DNA from: Chalciporus piperatus
Taxonomy: Eukaryota > Basidiomycota > Agaricomycetes > Boletales > Boletaceae
Assembly: GCA_038093975.1 (NCBI GenBank)
Contig: JBBPTG010000042.1
Coordinates: 1 to 64,000, forward strand
Length of the DNA: 64,000 nucleotides
Direction: 5' to 3'
The notes beneath the pieces are model-generated. The model did not search any database, was not told where the DNA came from, and was given only the letters and a program-made list of their open reading frames with translations. Position 1 is the stretch's first letter, and each line of letters opens with the position of its first letter. Position numbers and translations under genes: made by a program. Positions 36,790-48,696 of the stretch are shown here, one piece after another.

Positions 36790-37458
36790 ATGCCTCGACC
36801 ACCAACCAGGGACCACAGTGAGCACTCTTGCTCGTCGTTCACCACGTCGAGCTCACACTCTACACAGCAGATCGACATCCAAAGAAAGCTATTGCACCAC
36901 AGGTAATCGAAAAACGCACAAAGAGACACCTCGAAGAGCTCGAGGTTGGTTCACCCTACCCTCCTCGATCTATCCCTAACACTGTCACGTCCAGCGCACA
37001 AACTATGCGCCATCATCATTGTTCAACGACCCCGATTCAGACCCAGAGTCGTCGTCGAACCAAAAGTCAAAGTTTCGAGCGAGGCAGACCGTCATCTCCG
37101 ACAAACGCACATTTCCAACGCCAAACCAGACAAAGAAGAAAAAGTCCACCATGAACGTACGCACGGCCATATTATATCGCAAAGGTCTATCTACCTTGAT
37201 CGATGAGAGCGTGAGTATCGCTCTGTTATTCCCTCCCAGAGTTGATCACGACCGCACTAGGGACTCTCGCCGGCCCCTTCGACCGCCCCCTCGTATCTGA
37301 CTGCATCTGCTCCGCCACCTCCGTTCCCTCCACGGATGCTCTGCTCTGTATGTGGATACAAGGGGGCATACAAATGCATGAAATGTGCTATGCCATACTG
37401 TGATCTCAACTGTCGACAAGTACACGACGAAACCAGGTGTGAGCGAAGGGTCGTTTGA
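36790..37458 (+). CDS. VPS71: HIT-type zinc finger protein Vps71/Swc6 (SWR1 complex)
   Basis: This is a subunit of the SWR1 remodeller that deposits H2A.Z, homologous to ZNHIT1. Exons 36790-36817, 36868-36944, 36995-37210 and 37261-37458 give 172 residues. The N-terminal part has IEKRTKRHLEELE, a typical basic helix of this family. A disordered Ser/Asp stretch follows, then RTAILYRKGLSTLIDE. The C-terminal HIT zinc finger has CSVCGYKGAYKCMKC and CDLNCRQVHDETRC, giving the expected eight Cys/His ligands. The start was chosen because removing a 50-bp intron joins MPRPPTRDH to the conserved frame. Confidence 0.88.
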
Positions 37459-38421
37459 ACCTATAGATAGACATGATGTAGATTATTGCTGCCCAGGACT
37501 ACATATATTTCTCTCCGTCAAAAGGGGCGATAGCAAACCGTACCGAACATGTAAATGAGATGAAAGTGAATCGATACCCGGTGGTGGAATGAGAATGCGT
37601 TCTGGAATCTCTGGAGCGTATAGTAACGCCCCCTCTGGGAGGCAGCATCATGGTGACCCCGAGCCACTATGAGCCCGCCCGACTCCCGGATGCCAACGAT
37701 GGCACGGTAGTGTTCTCGTCTGTGGATAGGAAGGTGATAGGAATGTCGTCACCTTGAACATAACACGGGATTCCGGAGTCGCTCTCGGAGACCACTTTCA
37801 CATGAATTCGAAGTCAAGAAGGTCGAGACGCAGGAAATACCCAAGTTTAGGGTGGCCCCTCGGCTTGGGTAGATCGGTTATTCACGGCGCTGCGACTCTG
37901 ATCCACCTATCTCCAAGGGCCACCTGAATCGAGAACGCTTGGTGCACCGAGAGAAGCACAAAGATGCGATCAATCACTCTCTCCGCGGCTGGTACCTGTC
38001 CAGAGGGGTATATCAGTAACACGATATCCCATGAGATACGAGAACTAGGTTACGCCTCGTAAGAATTCGACGGGTAAGGAAGGGATGTTGGAGGTGCCAC
38101 ACCGTCGAGATCTACTTGCGGACATTTAGCAAAGTCGACAATGCCATCATGCTTCGACATCTTGAAGAAAACGGCTCCGTTTCCAGCCGTTTCCGAGAAA
38201 AGTCGAGATGCAGCTATGAGTCACTTCGAGATGTTACAATGACGGCAGAAATCCAGAGATAGGTAGTGGACGAATTGCTCGCATCCACAAAGCATGCACT
38301 CAACGGGGACGTGGTATTATGGTTATGGATTCATTCGGAATTCGTTTGTTAAATTACATGAAATTTGATGTTAAAAAACAGCTGTGAGAACGAGGGAAAA
38401 CACTAGGGGCACCAAAAATCT
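37459..38421. other. Gene-free stretch downstream of VPS71
   Basis: Nearly 1 kb without a frame that looks coding on either strand, and no tRNA or obvious repeat. It separates the convergent VPS71 and RPB5 genes and is long for this compact region. Confidence 0.45.
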
Positions 38422-39314
38422 CTAGAAACATATACGGTAACTTGCATATCGCCCACTTGTCTCACTGGGACGTGTAATTTTGACTACATGACCACGTCGA
38501 AGGCCGTAATACCGTGCCACGGGGTCTGCTAATTGGATGCGGGGAAGTTGCGTTTCCTTTAGTCGACTAGAATATAGCAACGTCAGAAGACAATATGACG
38601 AGGAAGAAGTAGAACACACTATTTTTGGAGTAGTTGTTTCTTTTGCTCTGGGGTTAGGACCTCATGCCGAGGAACCAAAGTATGATGAGTTATATTGACA
38701 AGTAGGTCAGCTTCGGAAAACTCTTCAAGCCGGTACTGTTGAGACATCGCCGCAATAACCTAAGGAAAGAAAATGACAACAGTAACTTGTGAGAATGGTC
38801 CCCGAACTCACTTTTCGCGCCGATGGCGTCATGTTACCCGGAAAGATGATGATACCCCTTTGGATGGACTTCTCCTCAAGGATACCGAGCAACCTGACAA
38901 CTGGGTGAGCGCCTGAACAGTACACTGGCATTAACGCGCACCTTCGCATTGTTTTGACACCGACACTTTTTTCATCGGAAAAGAAGATGAATATTTGGTC
39001 GGCAGGGTTTTCTCGTGAATTGGTGAAGAAATTGAGTTGGTTTCGGCTGCCAAGCACCTCAGTTCGAATGCACGCCATAGCCTGCAACGACCACATACTC
39101 CACGCTTCCGCCACTGTTCGCATAGTGTGATCTGAAAGTGGCAAGGTCCATGTTAATCTCCTCGTCGGAGACTTGGTATCCCTAGCTCAAGTAAACTTTT
39201 CTGTGAGATCATTTGCCATTAAATGGGTAAATGAAGTCGACGGACTCTATCCTTGACGAGTTCGTGGATCGTCCTGTTGACTTTCCATAGTTTTGCGGTC
39301 TCGTCATCGGCCAT
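38422..39314 (-). CDS. RPB5: RNA polymerase subunit Rpb5 (ABC27), shared by Pol I, II and III
   Basis: Six exons read from ATG 39314 give about 209 residues, the normal size of Rpb5. The N-terminal jaw domain has [56 protein letters not shown] and GNMTPSARK. The conserved C-terminal assembly domain has [35 protein letters not shown] and [19 protein letters not shown]. Introns are about 47-60 bp with normal GT-AG ends. It is divergent from SWD2 with only 54 bp between the starts. Confidence 0.93.
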
Positions 39315-39368
39315 TGCTTGAGGTGCAAGTAGAGGTCGTATTTAAACTCAGCCACAAACCGACGTGAC
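39315..39368. promoter_or_regulatory. Very short divergent promoter, RPB5 and SWD2
   Basis: The start codons lie 54 bp apart on opposite strands, too little for two separate core promoters. Transcription start sites probably lie inside each other's leader or coding sequence. Confidence 0.5.
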
Positions 39369-40732
39369 ATGGCACCACCACCACAGACAGCAAATGGGAC
39401 AAACCCGACACCGACGACGATCCCGCTATCCAGCGTGTTGATGGTGTGTATCGTCCTTATTTCGAGGTCAACGCGCGATTCACCAGTCTCGCAGACAAAG
39501 TTGAAGCCAGCCAAAATATTCAACAATGCTGTAGAACCTACACCACCCCCAACGCCAGGGGGCAGCTCGAGACAAAATACTGGTCCACGACATATCACAG
39601 CCATCAGCTTTGACGACAGAGGCGATCAAGTTCTGACAGCATCCGAGGACGAGACCTTCCGCTTATACAGCTGTAAGACGGGCAAGCAAGTCGTCCTGGT
39701 TGCCACCTCTGGTGTAGCCCATCGTTGACCTGACCGGCGAACAGACATTTAAAGACGCTCTACTCCAAAAAATATGGGGTGGATCTCCCGCGTTTCACTC
39801 ACAAAAACACTACTGTCATACACGCCTCCACGAAAGAAGATGACACCATACGGTATCATTCCCTGCACGACAACAAATACCTGCAGTATTTCAAGGGACA
39901 CAAGCAACGCGTTATATCGCTGGAAGTCTCGCCGCTGGACGACGGATTCATGTCCGGCTCCATGGACAAGACTGTCCGCCTCTGGGACCTTCGCGTGCCT
40001 ACATCTCGCGGTCTATTGAACCTACCCGCGCCGCCAGTGATCGCGTACGATTCATCTGGCATTGTTTTTGCAGTTGCAGTCAATCATTACTCGCGCATCC
40101 TATTATACGACCAGGCGAATTATGACAAAGCCCCCTTCCTGACCATCACTCTCGATGACCCAACCCTCGCTCTCATCAGCCACCCCCCTCGACCCATCTT
40201 CATTACGTCGCTCGCTTTCTCCTCCAACGGGAAATTCCTTCTAGCAGGCTGTTCAGGCGACGCACACTACATTCTCGACGCTTTCGAGGGTCATCTTGTT
40301 GCCAAACTAGAGGGCCGCATCGGACTCGAACGCCGACGTATGGACGCGCCTCAAAGTATTGACCCTGTGAGAGGCAACAGCGGAGAGGAGGTTTCGTGGA
40401 CACCGGATAGCAAGTACATCGTCAGTGGGAGTCTCGATGGGCGGGTCGTCGTCTGGGATGTCCAAAATTTGCCCACCCGTACGGGTCCTGTCGACCTCAA
40501 GGTGCCACCACTGCGTCTCCAGCCTTTGGCTAGCTTGGATGGACATCCAGGTTCTTCGAGATGTGTACGTTTCAACCCTCGGCTGGCGATGATGGTCACT
40601 GCCGGGGCAGAGTTGGTATGTATCTACTCTGTGTGCGTGGAAAATAATCTCAATTGTCTCCAGGCGTTTTGGCTTCCAGATCAATCAGCGGACAGCGAGG
40701 AGATCGCGAAGGAGCTTCTCCGGAAAAAATAG
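39369..40732 (+). CDS. SWD2: WD40 protein Swd2 (COMPASS / cleavage-polyadenylation factor)
   Basis: This is the homologue of yeast Swd2 and human WDR82, shared by the Set1 H3K4 methyltransferase and the mRNA 3'-end machinery. A Pro/Thr-rich N-terminus precedes KPAKIFNNA and a WD40 propeller: ISFDDRGDQVLTASEDETFR, FKGHKQRVISLEVSP, GSMDKTVRLWDLR, AFSSNGKFLLAGCSGD, DSKYIVSGSLDGRVVVWDV and SRCVRFNPRLAMMVTAG. The segment HLKTLYSKKYGVDLPRFTHK at the second exon junction is a Swd2 signature. Introns are inferred at about 39433-39499, 39686-39744 and 40616-40662. It ends EELLRKK-like (KELLRKK). Confidence 0.9.
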
Positions 40733-40968
40733 AAGTCTCAAAATTTCATCCCAACACGGATGATTTCCCCGTATCTCGTTTCCCAATGTAGCATCGACAC
40801 TTTGGGCTTATGTAGAGGATTTCCTGTGAACGCAATGGTTTCACAACCGATTTGGCAGAGCATATCACTTGCATTCGTCCTTCCAACGACACAAAGCCGA
40901 TGTACAACAAAACGCTAATCGACCAAGCGATGAAAGCAAGATGACGTGGTAGATAAAGCGAGGGGTTA

Positions 40969-42885
40969 TCAGGGTGTTGCAAGCTTCGCGAGCGAAATCT
41001 GATTCGTGGCAACATTGGTCGAGAAATACGCATTCTTCAAGAAAACGTCTCCGACCTGAGCGGGTTCATCAACGACTGTGGTCCGCGCGGCGGAGAACGA
41101 GCAACACTTACCAACCACTCCGTGGCAGCTCCGATTTGCTGGGGCTGAATTCCAGCAGTACAGGCTCCAGTGGGATTGTTGACATCGATAGGAAGAACGG
41201 CAAGATCTCTGGGGTCGATCGCGAATGACGCATTACCAAAGGAAAGAGCGAGGCTTGCGGTGGTGGTACAAGGAATTGTGCATTGTTGGGTATCACAAGC
41301 ACCACCAAGGCTCTGCATCACCGTCTGTGCGTCTTGAGGGGGAGCAAGAATGAGGGTGGTGCCGGTGTCGAGGATAGCAGTACGACCGGCGAGACCAGTA
41401 CTGGCACCGTTCACGGTGATGGCATTCATCGCGCCCTCCCAGAATCCATTGGTGTTGACGTTGGGAATGGTGACAAGGGAGTTCGAGACGAACTTGGTGG
41501 CGTCGAGGCCGCCGAACGTGACTTGACCATCGTTGAGTTGATCAGCGAGACGCGGAATCTTGAAGGAAATGATGGGCGCCTGAATGAGCTTGTTCGCTGC
41601 AAGCGACTCCACCGGAGTGAGGACTTTCTCTTGAGACAATGTCTGCAAATATGCGTGGGTCATGGAAACTGTGACATGGGCAGAGGAACTTACCGACTGG
41701 GCAACTCCCATAAGGCCATCGAAAGGTGTGGTACCAGAGGCAAACTGAATCGACTCTGCGCTCGCAACACCGAACGTATGGTTTTTCAACATCGAACCGG
41801 CGATGTTGACGTTGTCCTGACAAAGAAGACCCTGAACTGCTCCGGAGCCGTATGTCACCTGAAATTGCTGGGTGCTCTGAACGAAGGTGCTGGAGCTTTG
41901 GGGCCCAAGGGTAGTATGATTGCCCTGGAAACGTGTCAACACTAGTTCGATATCGACAAACACCCCTACCCACGCAACCTCCTTGGCTGGATTGACAGTT
42001 CTCGCCAGCAACCCCTATGAGTCGGAGACATGGAGTTAGTAATGGTACTCCATCGCTATGAGAACGACTCACAGAAATCAGCACTACCCGAATCCATGAG
42101 CATCTGGAAGTTTCGGGGAGGTGTGCCGATTTGAACAGTAGCCAAATAACCAATGTCGTCGGCTCTAGCGTGCGCGACTTGAATCAGCACCCACTCTTCA
42201 TCTTCGAGAGAGGGATTGTACATACTCGATGTTCAATCCGAGGGAACTGTTAGCAGTTGGTGGTTTGGCGGCAGTAACCCCGCCGTTCATGGCAGCCTGG
42301 AGATCGATTGGAGAAACACCACCCTTGGTAGCATTGCCGGCTGCACCAACCCTCATGGTACCGTTGCCCATTCCGACGCCGGTACCAGTTTGCATTCCAG
42401 CACCAACAAGACCAGCACCGGCACCGACGACAGCTGGCTGTTTACTAGCGGCGGCCACACTAGACCTGAAGTACCGCTTGCTAAAGTTGGAGCCTTGTGG
42501 AGTCGCGGCACCTGCACCAGTTCGTGAGCCAGGTCCACTCTCGAGGAGGTACAGCCTCTTGTGCAGCTCAGAACGAAGGGCGTGTTCCGAGGGCTCCTCG
42601 CGTCCAGCCATGCGCGCGAGACGCTTGGAACCCCTGTTGATGTGTTGTTGGAGAAGCTGAAGAAGTCAAAATTTAGCCATACGAGCGACGAGACCCAGGA
42701 GGGGAACTTACGACTTGAGGAGGGAGATTCGCACCGCGAGGGACGTGAAGGCGTCTGAGTGGCATGGTAATCATCCCAGCACCATTTTGGAGTTGTCGCT
42801 GTGCACGGGGTGGGATGGCCTCTGCCTCCTTGAAGCTCAGCAGACATACTAGGAGGAGCGTAAAGGCGAATGACAGTGGTTGCAT
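40969..42885 (-). CDS. Secreted pepsin-family aspartic protease (A1)
   Basis: The precursor has a signal peptide (about residues 1-23, LSFAFTLLLVCLLSFKEAEA), a long propeptide including a Gly/Ala-rich low-complexity stretch (GAGAGLVGAGMQTGTGVGMG), then the two-lobed protease. The first catalytic Asp is in LMDSGSADFW, the flap in VTYGSGAVQG, and the second catalytic Asp in ILDTGTTLI. A Cys pair (CDTQQC) and the C-terminal VGDVFLKNAYFST are typical. It ends SLAKLATP with no GPI or vacuolar signal seen, so secretion is likely. About seven introns are inferred. DSGSAD in place of the common DTGSSN is a conservative variant shared with other basidiomycete enzymes. Confidence 0.88.
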
Positions 42886-43552
42886 GGTTGCTCGGAATCA
42901 GAGAGAAATAGAACGCGAGAAGCAATAGATGAATAAAAGCAAGTCGACTAGCGACTATAGCCCTGCAGAAACCAAGGAAAGGAATAAGTCGGCTAGCGAC
43001 CGCAAGTTAGCGAGATCGTAAAGGATGGAAGCCCCAGGCCTGGTGAGTGCGGTGAGTGCCCTGTAACAGGGAGCGATGGAGGGGGACAACACCCCAATGG
43101 TCTTGCGTTATATACCCGGTCCGATCATTGGTTACCTTCGTGACGTACTTTATGTGTTACGTAAGCTGGAGTGGATAACAAACTTCAATGTGCTGGCAAC
43201 TCGGAGAGGGCATGACAATACAGGTTACCTTGTCGACATACTTAAATCAGCACGTCCCAAAAAAGCACATTGATACATCTTCACATGCTACTCTGGGCTG
43301 TCTTTCATTCTATGAGATATTTCCGGTGTGGGTTGCATCTCGGCACTGTATAATGCTGCATGTTGCGTGGAAACAATAATTGAATATCATGGCGCAAAAC
43401 AAGTGGGAAAAGAATCCGCTCGGTTGTTACAAAGGATCTGGGAGTTGGAAATACTGTATCACCTGTCAGGGAACAAACATCCCCTGAGCAACAGACGGAC
43501 TCACCGATCCGAGGGCCCGAAGAGGAGGAACCCCATCAACTTGATTGAAGCG
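42886..43552. other. Intergenic region upstream of the aspartic protease
   Basis: I see no gene. Two copies of a 15-bp sequence, AAGTCGACTAGCGAC at 42941-42955 and AAGTCGGCTAGCGAC at 42986-43000, differ at one base and lie 45 bp apart, 56-115 bp upstream of the protease start. They could be regulator sites. A TGACGTA motif is at 43141-43147. Confidence 0.45.
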
Positions 43553-44652
43553 TTATAGCTTTGCTGGTACCCGGGGCAGCGACATGGTGTGTTGACGCGC
43601 ATCCAATCTTACCGTCTCTATACAGTCTCTGTACAAGAAGGTCTTGATTGAACCCCATACCCCCTGCTTGGGCAATCCTGAAAGCTCTGTCGCGAGCTTC
43701 GTTGCCACCTTCAGCACGTTCTCCGTCCCAAGCTCGACACCTGTTCCGCTGCAACTTGCAAGACGGTCGACAATTCCTGCTGCAAGTGCTTCAGCTGGTG
43801 TGAAGCGGTGTCCTTCGAGGGCTATGCGCCGCCGAAGCGATGGGTCAGAGACCTTCGCATTGAGTATTGCGGCGAACGAGAGTGGTAAAGGTGCACCAAA
43901 ATGAACCTGTAGTGGTTATGATGTTTCAGTTGTAGGTGACGAAAGGAACAAATAGGAAGCGAGCATTCGATACATACCTCATTGAGACACAACCACGCCC
44001 TTTTTCTGCTCCCGTCGGTCATGACGCGGTAGTCACAAGCCAGCGCAAGCATAAATCCACCCGCAAAACAATGCCCGTTGATGGCTGCAATGGTTGGGAC
44101 TGCCGAGGAATCAGTATTTATCTTCTCGTGCGACCAGAGAGAGAAACGGACTTGGGAAAGTCAACAAGCGCGCATACAGGGGGTTTGCAGTATCTATTAG
44201 ACGTGGAATACGTTCTCAATCAGTCTGTTGGTAGGGTGCATGTGTACATAACATACCGGTGAAGAAGCCAGGGTTCCCCTTTATGTTCTCGTATACGAAT
44301 CCATTGCTGAAGAACTTGTCTTGACCGCGTTTGCCTACTATGATGAGAGCTCCCTCCCCACCATTAGACTTTGAGGCTCCTTGGTGATCCCCTGCGAGGG
44401 CGGCACGTCTGTTGTCATTCCAGTGTTTCTCAACAATGTCCAATGCAGGTCGGAATGCCTCATCAATCAATTCCGTTGTAAGTCTAGAATCTTCGCCATT
44501 ATGTAGCTCAAGTATCCATAAGCCAGTCTGGGCTGTAAACAGAAGCGTTTAGTCGAGATATCTAGACGCTGTAGAAAACACGCACGGTAAGTGAGGGTAA
44601 GCAGAGGCTTGGACGCTGGGAGAGAAAGGGGAAAGTTGGCGGGTGAGTTCAT
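43553..44652 (-). CDS. Enoyl-CoA hydratase/isomerase with a peroxisomal signal
   Basis: This is a crotonase-fold enzyme acting on acyl-CoA, probably in peroxisomal fatty-acid oxidation. From ATG 44652, MNSPANFPLSLPASKPLLTL leads across an intron to LWILELHNGEDSRLT, then LIDEAFRPALDIVEKHW, the region facing the CoA site (INGHCFAGGFMLALACDYR-like, split by an intron), RKRAWLCLNEVHFGAPLP, and LRRRIALEGHRFTPAEALAAG. It ends RVPAKL; AKL is a type 1 peroxisome-targeting signal. Length and order fit Eci1-like/enoyl-CoA hydratases. Substrate is not deducible. It is divergent from the IRC22-like gene. Confidence 0.83.
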
Positions 44653-45023
44653 GGGAGGTGGTATGGTCGGTGACTGTCAGTCTAGTGCAAGTCAAGAAGA
44701 AGGTGCCGGTCCCGAGGGGGATAAGGCCCTGGATAACACATGCAATGCACCAACACACCGAGTGACCGACGATCCTAAACTCGAAACACGACAAAGTCCT
44801 ATGAGCACATCAAGATTAACGCTCACAACGACCAACAACGCCGACCACCAACAGCCAGCAGCATGGCGTAGTGCTGGTAGTAGACTCAGACTGGTCGTCC
44901 ACTTCCATTTCCCCAGGTCATGTGATGACTTGACAGACCTGCCCTGAGTAGTCGAAGACGTGGCAAAACACTCGGACTATAACGCGTCTTACAAGTTCTT
45001 CTACTCACATCAAAAGCAGCAAC
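44653..45023. promoter_or_regulatory. Divergent promoter, hydratase and IRC22-like gene
   Basis: This is a 371-bp interval between opposite start codons with no coding frame that I trust. No clear TATA box was seen on either strand. Confidence 0.4.
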
Positions 45024-46162
45024 ATGCGTTCGTTCTTTACGCGTGGTCTTGCTTTCCTGGTCCTCTCGGTTCTGGCTGTCGCTGTCTGTACGTCCAGTCT
45101 GTTTTGTTTCTTGCACAGTCTATGCTGACCCGTAACTAACGTCCAGCGGTCGTCGATTCGGAACGGACTGAACCCGAAATCGTGATCCAAGCAACGTTCC
45201 CCGAGGAAAACCCATTCGGTCGTATGTCAACCCCCAGGTCATATTTAACCGCCGTTAACGTGTCCACACAGACGTTGTCAATGGTGAACGAAACCAGATT
45301 TATCTTCTCGTCGAAAACAAGAGCGACCAGAATGTTACCCTCACCTCTGTCGGAGCCTCCTTCCACCATCCCGAGAGTGGTGCTCTCTTGAAGAACGTAT
45401 GTGTCCTCCTTCGGTGTTCCCTCAAATCACACACAAAGTTAACCCCTGTCTAGACCACTGCCCTCTCGTATGGCTTCCCGCTATTGGAAAGGTCCAAGCT
45501 GCAAATCCCTTACGCGTTCTACTCCGAGTAAGCTTTTTTTGCATTCCCATGTGCTCGGAAAATGACTTCATTGTTTGCAGGTTCAAGGTGTGCCCATAAA
45601 TTTTGTTACTTAATCTTCCCCTCCAACATGAATTTTAGCCAGGGGATCTACGTCTCAACATTTGGTTAGAGCACTCTACCGATGTATGTCCTCACACTTT
45701 CCATGTCAATCCAAATGACTTTAACATTTTCACAGGACCAAAAATACCGTGTCACGGCATTTGACTCGGTTGTCACGATTGTTGAACCCGAAGGTTCTTG
45801 GTTTGATTACAAAGCGTCAGTCCCCTGCCGTTCCCACTACTCCCCGCTGAATTTGCTTTTCCAGCATCTCGACATACCTGATTTCATTTGCATTCTTGGG
45901 CGGAGTTTCCTATTTCGTGTACCTCACTTACTTCCCCACTCCCAAGGCCAAGAAGTCTAAGCGGACTCGCCCTGAAGTGAGTGCCCCAGCTAGCCCAGTC
46001 ACGACTACTGCCAGCGGAGCGAAATACGAGGAGGAATGGATCCCAGAGCACCATCTCAAGAAACCCAAGGCCAGGAAGAATGCAGGTGTTAGCAGCGGAG
46101 ATGAGGTGAGCGGTGCGGAGACAAGCGGAACCGAGGGGAAGAAGCGCAAGGGTAAGAAGTAG
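45024..46162 (+). CDS. IRC22: ER membrane protein of the Irc22/TRAP-alpha family
   Basis: This is an ER translocon-associated protein. It has a signal peptide (LAFLVLSVLAVAVSVVDS), a luminal domain beginning VIQATFPEENPFGHVVNGE with VENKSDQNVTLTSVGASF-like sequence and YAFYSEFKPGDLRLNIW across exons, then FDSVVTIVEPEGSWFDYK. One transmembrane segment (LISFAFLGGVSYFVYLTYF) is followed by a Lys-rich cytosolic tail ending GKKRKGKK. Introns near 45089-45146, 45222-45273, 45396-45453, 45529-45580, 45590-45639, 45685-45735 and 45818-45863 are needed. The identification with fungal Irc22 and animal TRAP-alpha is by layout and motifs. Confidence 0.8.
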
Positions 46163-46397
46163 GGTCATCACAATCTACACCATCCTATAATGCATGACAA
46201 TCGATGCAAATAATTTATGGAGCTGCAATTATTGCCGGATGAACGCATTACACGGGTAACTGGAGCGGTATTCTCTGACGGACTAGGGCTAGTTATATGA
46301 TAGCAGTCACAGTGGCATGACGTCCATGGTGGATGCTGAAAACGTTGGATGCCAGCCGACAGAGTAGGGTATGGAAGACAGTGTTGATCCCATCCAC

Positions 46398-46802
46398 TCA
46401 GACATCGATCTGCTTGTACCCCTTCACCTGCCGACACAAAGGCTGAGTCAATTGACACACTGACCGAGACGAGCTTGGACGCACCCTGTTATCCTTGAGC
46501 ATTTGAGCGTACTTGTCCGCCAACCACCGGCAGTTTTCAAGAGAGTTGACGCCTTCATGTCGTTGGCATTTTACGAGCTCGTCTCGCACCAGGCGGGCTT
46601 CCATGGCCTTGACCCACGACTCGCGGACAAAGTCCTCGCGTTCCTGGAGTTTGGCTATTTCACGTCCGAGGTCGATTCGTTTTCGGGCCGTGATGGGTGT
46701 AATTGATGGTAATCAGAAGGGGTATGGTAAGGTGCGAACTGACTGCGATGTAAGAAGGGACGTACCTCTGATCAGTTCAGCTCTGTTGTCGACCTCGGAC
46801 AT
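46398..46802 (-). CDS. Complex I accessory subunit, NDUFB10-like (12 kDa)
   Basis: This is a small mitochondrial NADH:ubiquinone oxidoreductase subunit. From ATG 46802, MSEVDNRAELIR is followed by an intron, then LQEREDFVRESWVKAMEARL, VRDELVKCQRHEGVNSLENC and RWLADKYAQMLKDNR, a second intron, and VKGYKQIDV. The two cysteines (KCQRHEGV and ENCRW) match the pattern of the fungal 12-kDa/NDUFB10 subunit. The first intron has its nearest usable acceptor at GAAATAG, giving about 130 bp, longer than usual. A shorter alternative was not found because no AG lies in between in a usable frame. Confidence 0.8.
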
Positions 46803-47118
46803 TGTTGCGAAGGTGGTTGTGGGAGTACAAGTCTAGTGTTTGTGTTCTATTTGGTAGTTGGTTTGATGTTGGTCAATGCTAGTCAAGTCAGTCAGCTTGC
46901 GCTCCCTCCTAGCGCCGAGTTTGCCCGTTCTGACCGCAAATCTCCAATACAGTCTTATCATTGGTGACTTTACAGTCCCTTGCTCAATGGAACACCCATG
47001 ATGCGACATAGGAACAGAACATAGGATTGCTCTTTTGCGACTGCACGAAAAATACATGAAAATACACGCCTAGGCCTGTCAGACCACTCATCGCTTCCAT
47101 CCCAACGACAGCAGATCT

Positions 47119-47334
47119 TCACTCCGTTCTGCTCTTCCCACCCCCTGTCAATTGTTTCATCTGTGCGGCGTGAAGCTGCCTTGCTCTTCTCTCTTGTAGA
47201 CACTGCCGGAGGAGGTACATGATGGTGCATAGCACGATGCAAATCAGCAGTGTGTCCACTAGTCTTTCCAGCTCCGGCTTTATGTGCCCCATAGCACTTT
47301 GCACAAGTCTGTCCTCGTCGACAAATACTGTCAT
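47119..47334 (-). CDS. Possible tiny single-pass membrane protein, function unknown
   Basis: A 71-residue frame begins with ATG and holds an amphipathic N-terminus, one hydrophobic helix (LLICIVLCTIMYLL) and a basic, Gln-rich tail ending GGGKSRTE. I recognise no family. It could be a small organelle membrane protein or the last exon of a longer gene, though no upstream exon was found. Confidence 0.35.
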   Translation of the reverse strand: MTVFVDEDRLVQSAMGHIKPELERLVDTLLICIVLCTIMYLLRQCLQERRARQLHAAQMKQLTGGGKSRTE

Positions 47335-48696
47335 AATGGCTGTCGCTAGTCCTGCGAGACTGTCAGACGTGTATCTCGACTTAATCTAGACTCACACGTC
47401 AGTTCGCGAGATGCACACTTACCCAACCTATTGGGTACAGACTACGAATCGACGAGTTGAGGTGAACTAAACAAACCCCCAGGTAATCTGGACCGCCCCG
47501 GTGATACCTCGTGTTCACACACGTGTCGCCCCAAATCTTGGGGGTACCCATGGCTTTGACTCTATCATATTCCCGGAAGGTGAGTGATAGGTATCCACTT
47601 GAAGTTTTGATTCAGGGATGCCGCGATTCAGGGAATTCACAGTGACGGGAGTGGCTACAGAAAGCACTAATTACATTTCCAGAACTGTGCATCGATTTCC
47701 GACTTTCGGCGCTCCTGCGGTTTTGCTTTTTCCGCAGACCCTGTTTCGCCGTTGAAAACGGGGGACGCAGAAATTTTATAGCGGCGGAGAGCGACGTGAG
47801 TAAACAAGGCTGACTCCATTCCTGCCCGCGATATGACTTTCTGACATGACTCTATGACTCTAGAGCGGTTCGGATTTCACGTACACGAGCAGAGACTTTT
47901 GCGGTGAATCTCCATTTTATTTGACATGCTAGGTGGTTAGAGCACCTGGCGCCTGGTTACATCTGAGTCTAAGTCACCTCCGTAATAACATCATGACGAA
48001 TTCGAATGGGCTGCGGCCAGGGCTGAGAAGCTACCAGCCCTGCTGAGCGGACGCAGATACTGGCCCGTTCAGCGAGACTCCTCGACGAGAACGCTCGAGA
48101 AGCACGGCTTCTTTGTGCGTAACGCGTCTTCACACCCTTGTCACCACTTGGCAGCCGAAGAAAATGATAGACATGGCCAACGGCGTTCGCTTTCTAGCTT
48201 GCATTAACTCCCCAGTTATGGAGGCCGTCCGCAGGGCAAATTGTGCTGTTATGGTCGCATACGCGGCCCGGGATGATAACTTGTAGGGATATCGGATATC
48301 GCATCCGTCGTGCTCGCCGTCGTAAGTGTCCTGGGAAACGTACGTTACCTTCCCCTCGGACCTTGTCCCCCCGATGGGAACAGCGATCAAGAAGAGTGGA
48401 ATCATATCAATGCACGGGCCTGGCGCTCGCGGGGGTTGACAAAGAATAGATACATGCCTGCCTTGAAAGAGTGTGTCGTCGCTTGTGGAGTTATACGCGC
48501 CCAACTGTAGTAGGGGTGGAATTTCGAAGCTCCTCGGGGAATTTCCTCCCGCGCCCTGTTCTTACCTATGAATGTGATATCACAGAAAAATGATTGCGTT
48601 AGACACAGATTGGACACGTTCATCTGGGCCGGTTTGACATAAAATGGGATGCTGGGGCGGGAATGATTGCGAAAGTCTCTCCTGCCCACACCCGTT
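47335..48696. other. Gene-free stretch before the terpene synthase
   Basis: About 1.3 kb with no supported gene on either strand. An interval resembling a tRNA D-arm (around 47925-47950) has no matching T-arm. The length contrasts with the compact housekeeping regions. Confidence 0.45.

Noticed and set aside
47925..47950. tRNA-like D-arm (TAGGTGGTTAGAGCACC)
   Set aside because: No T-arm (GGTTCGAATCC-type) or acceptor pairing follows at the right distance.
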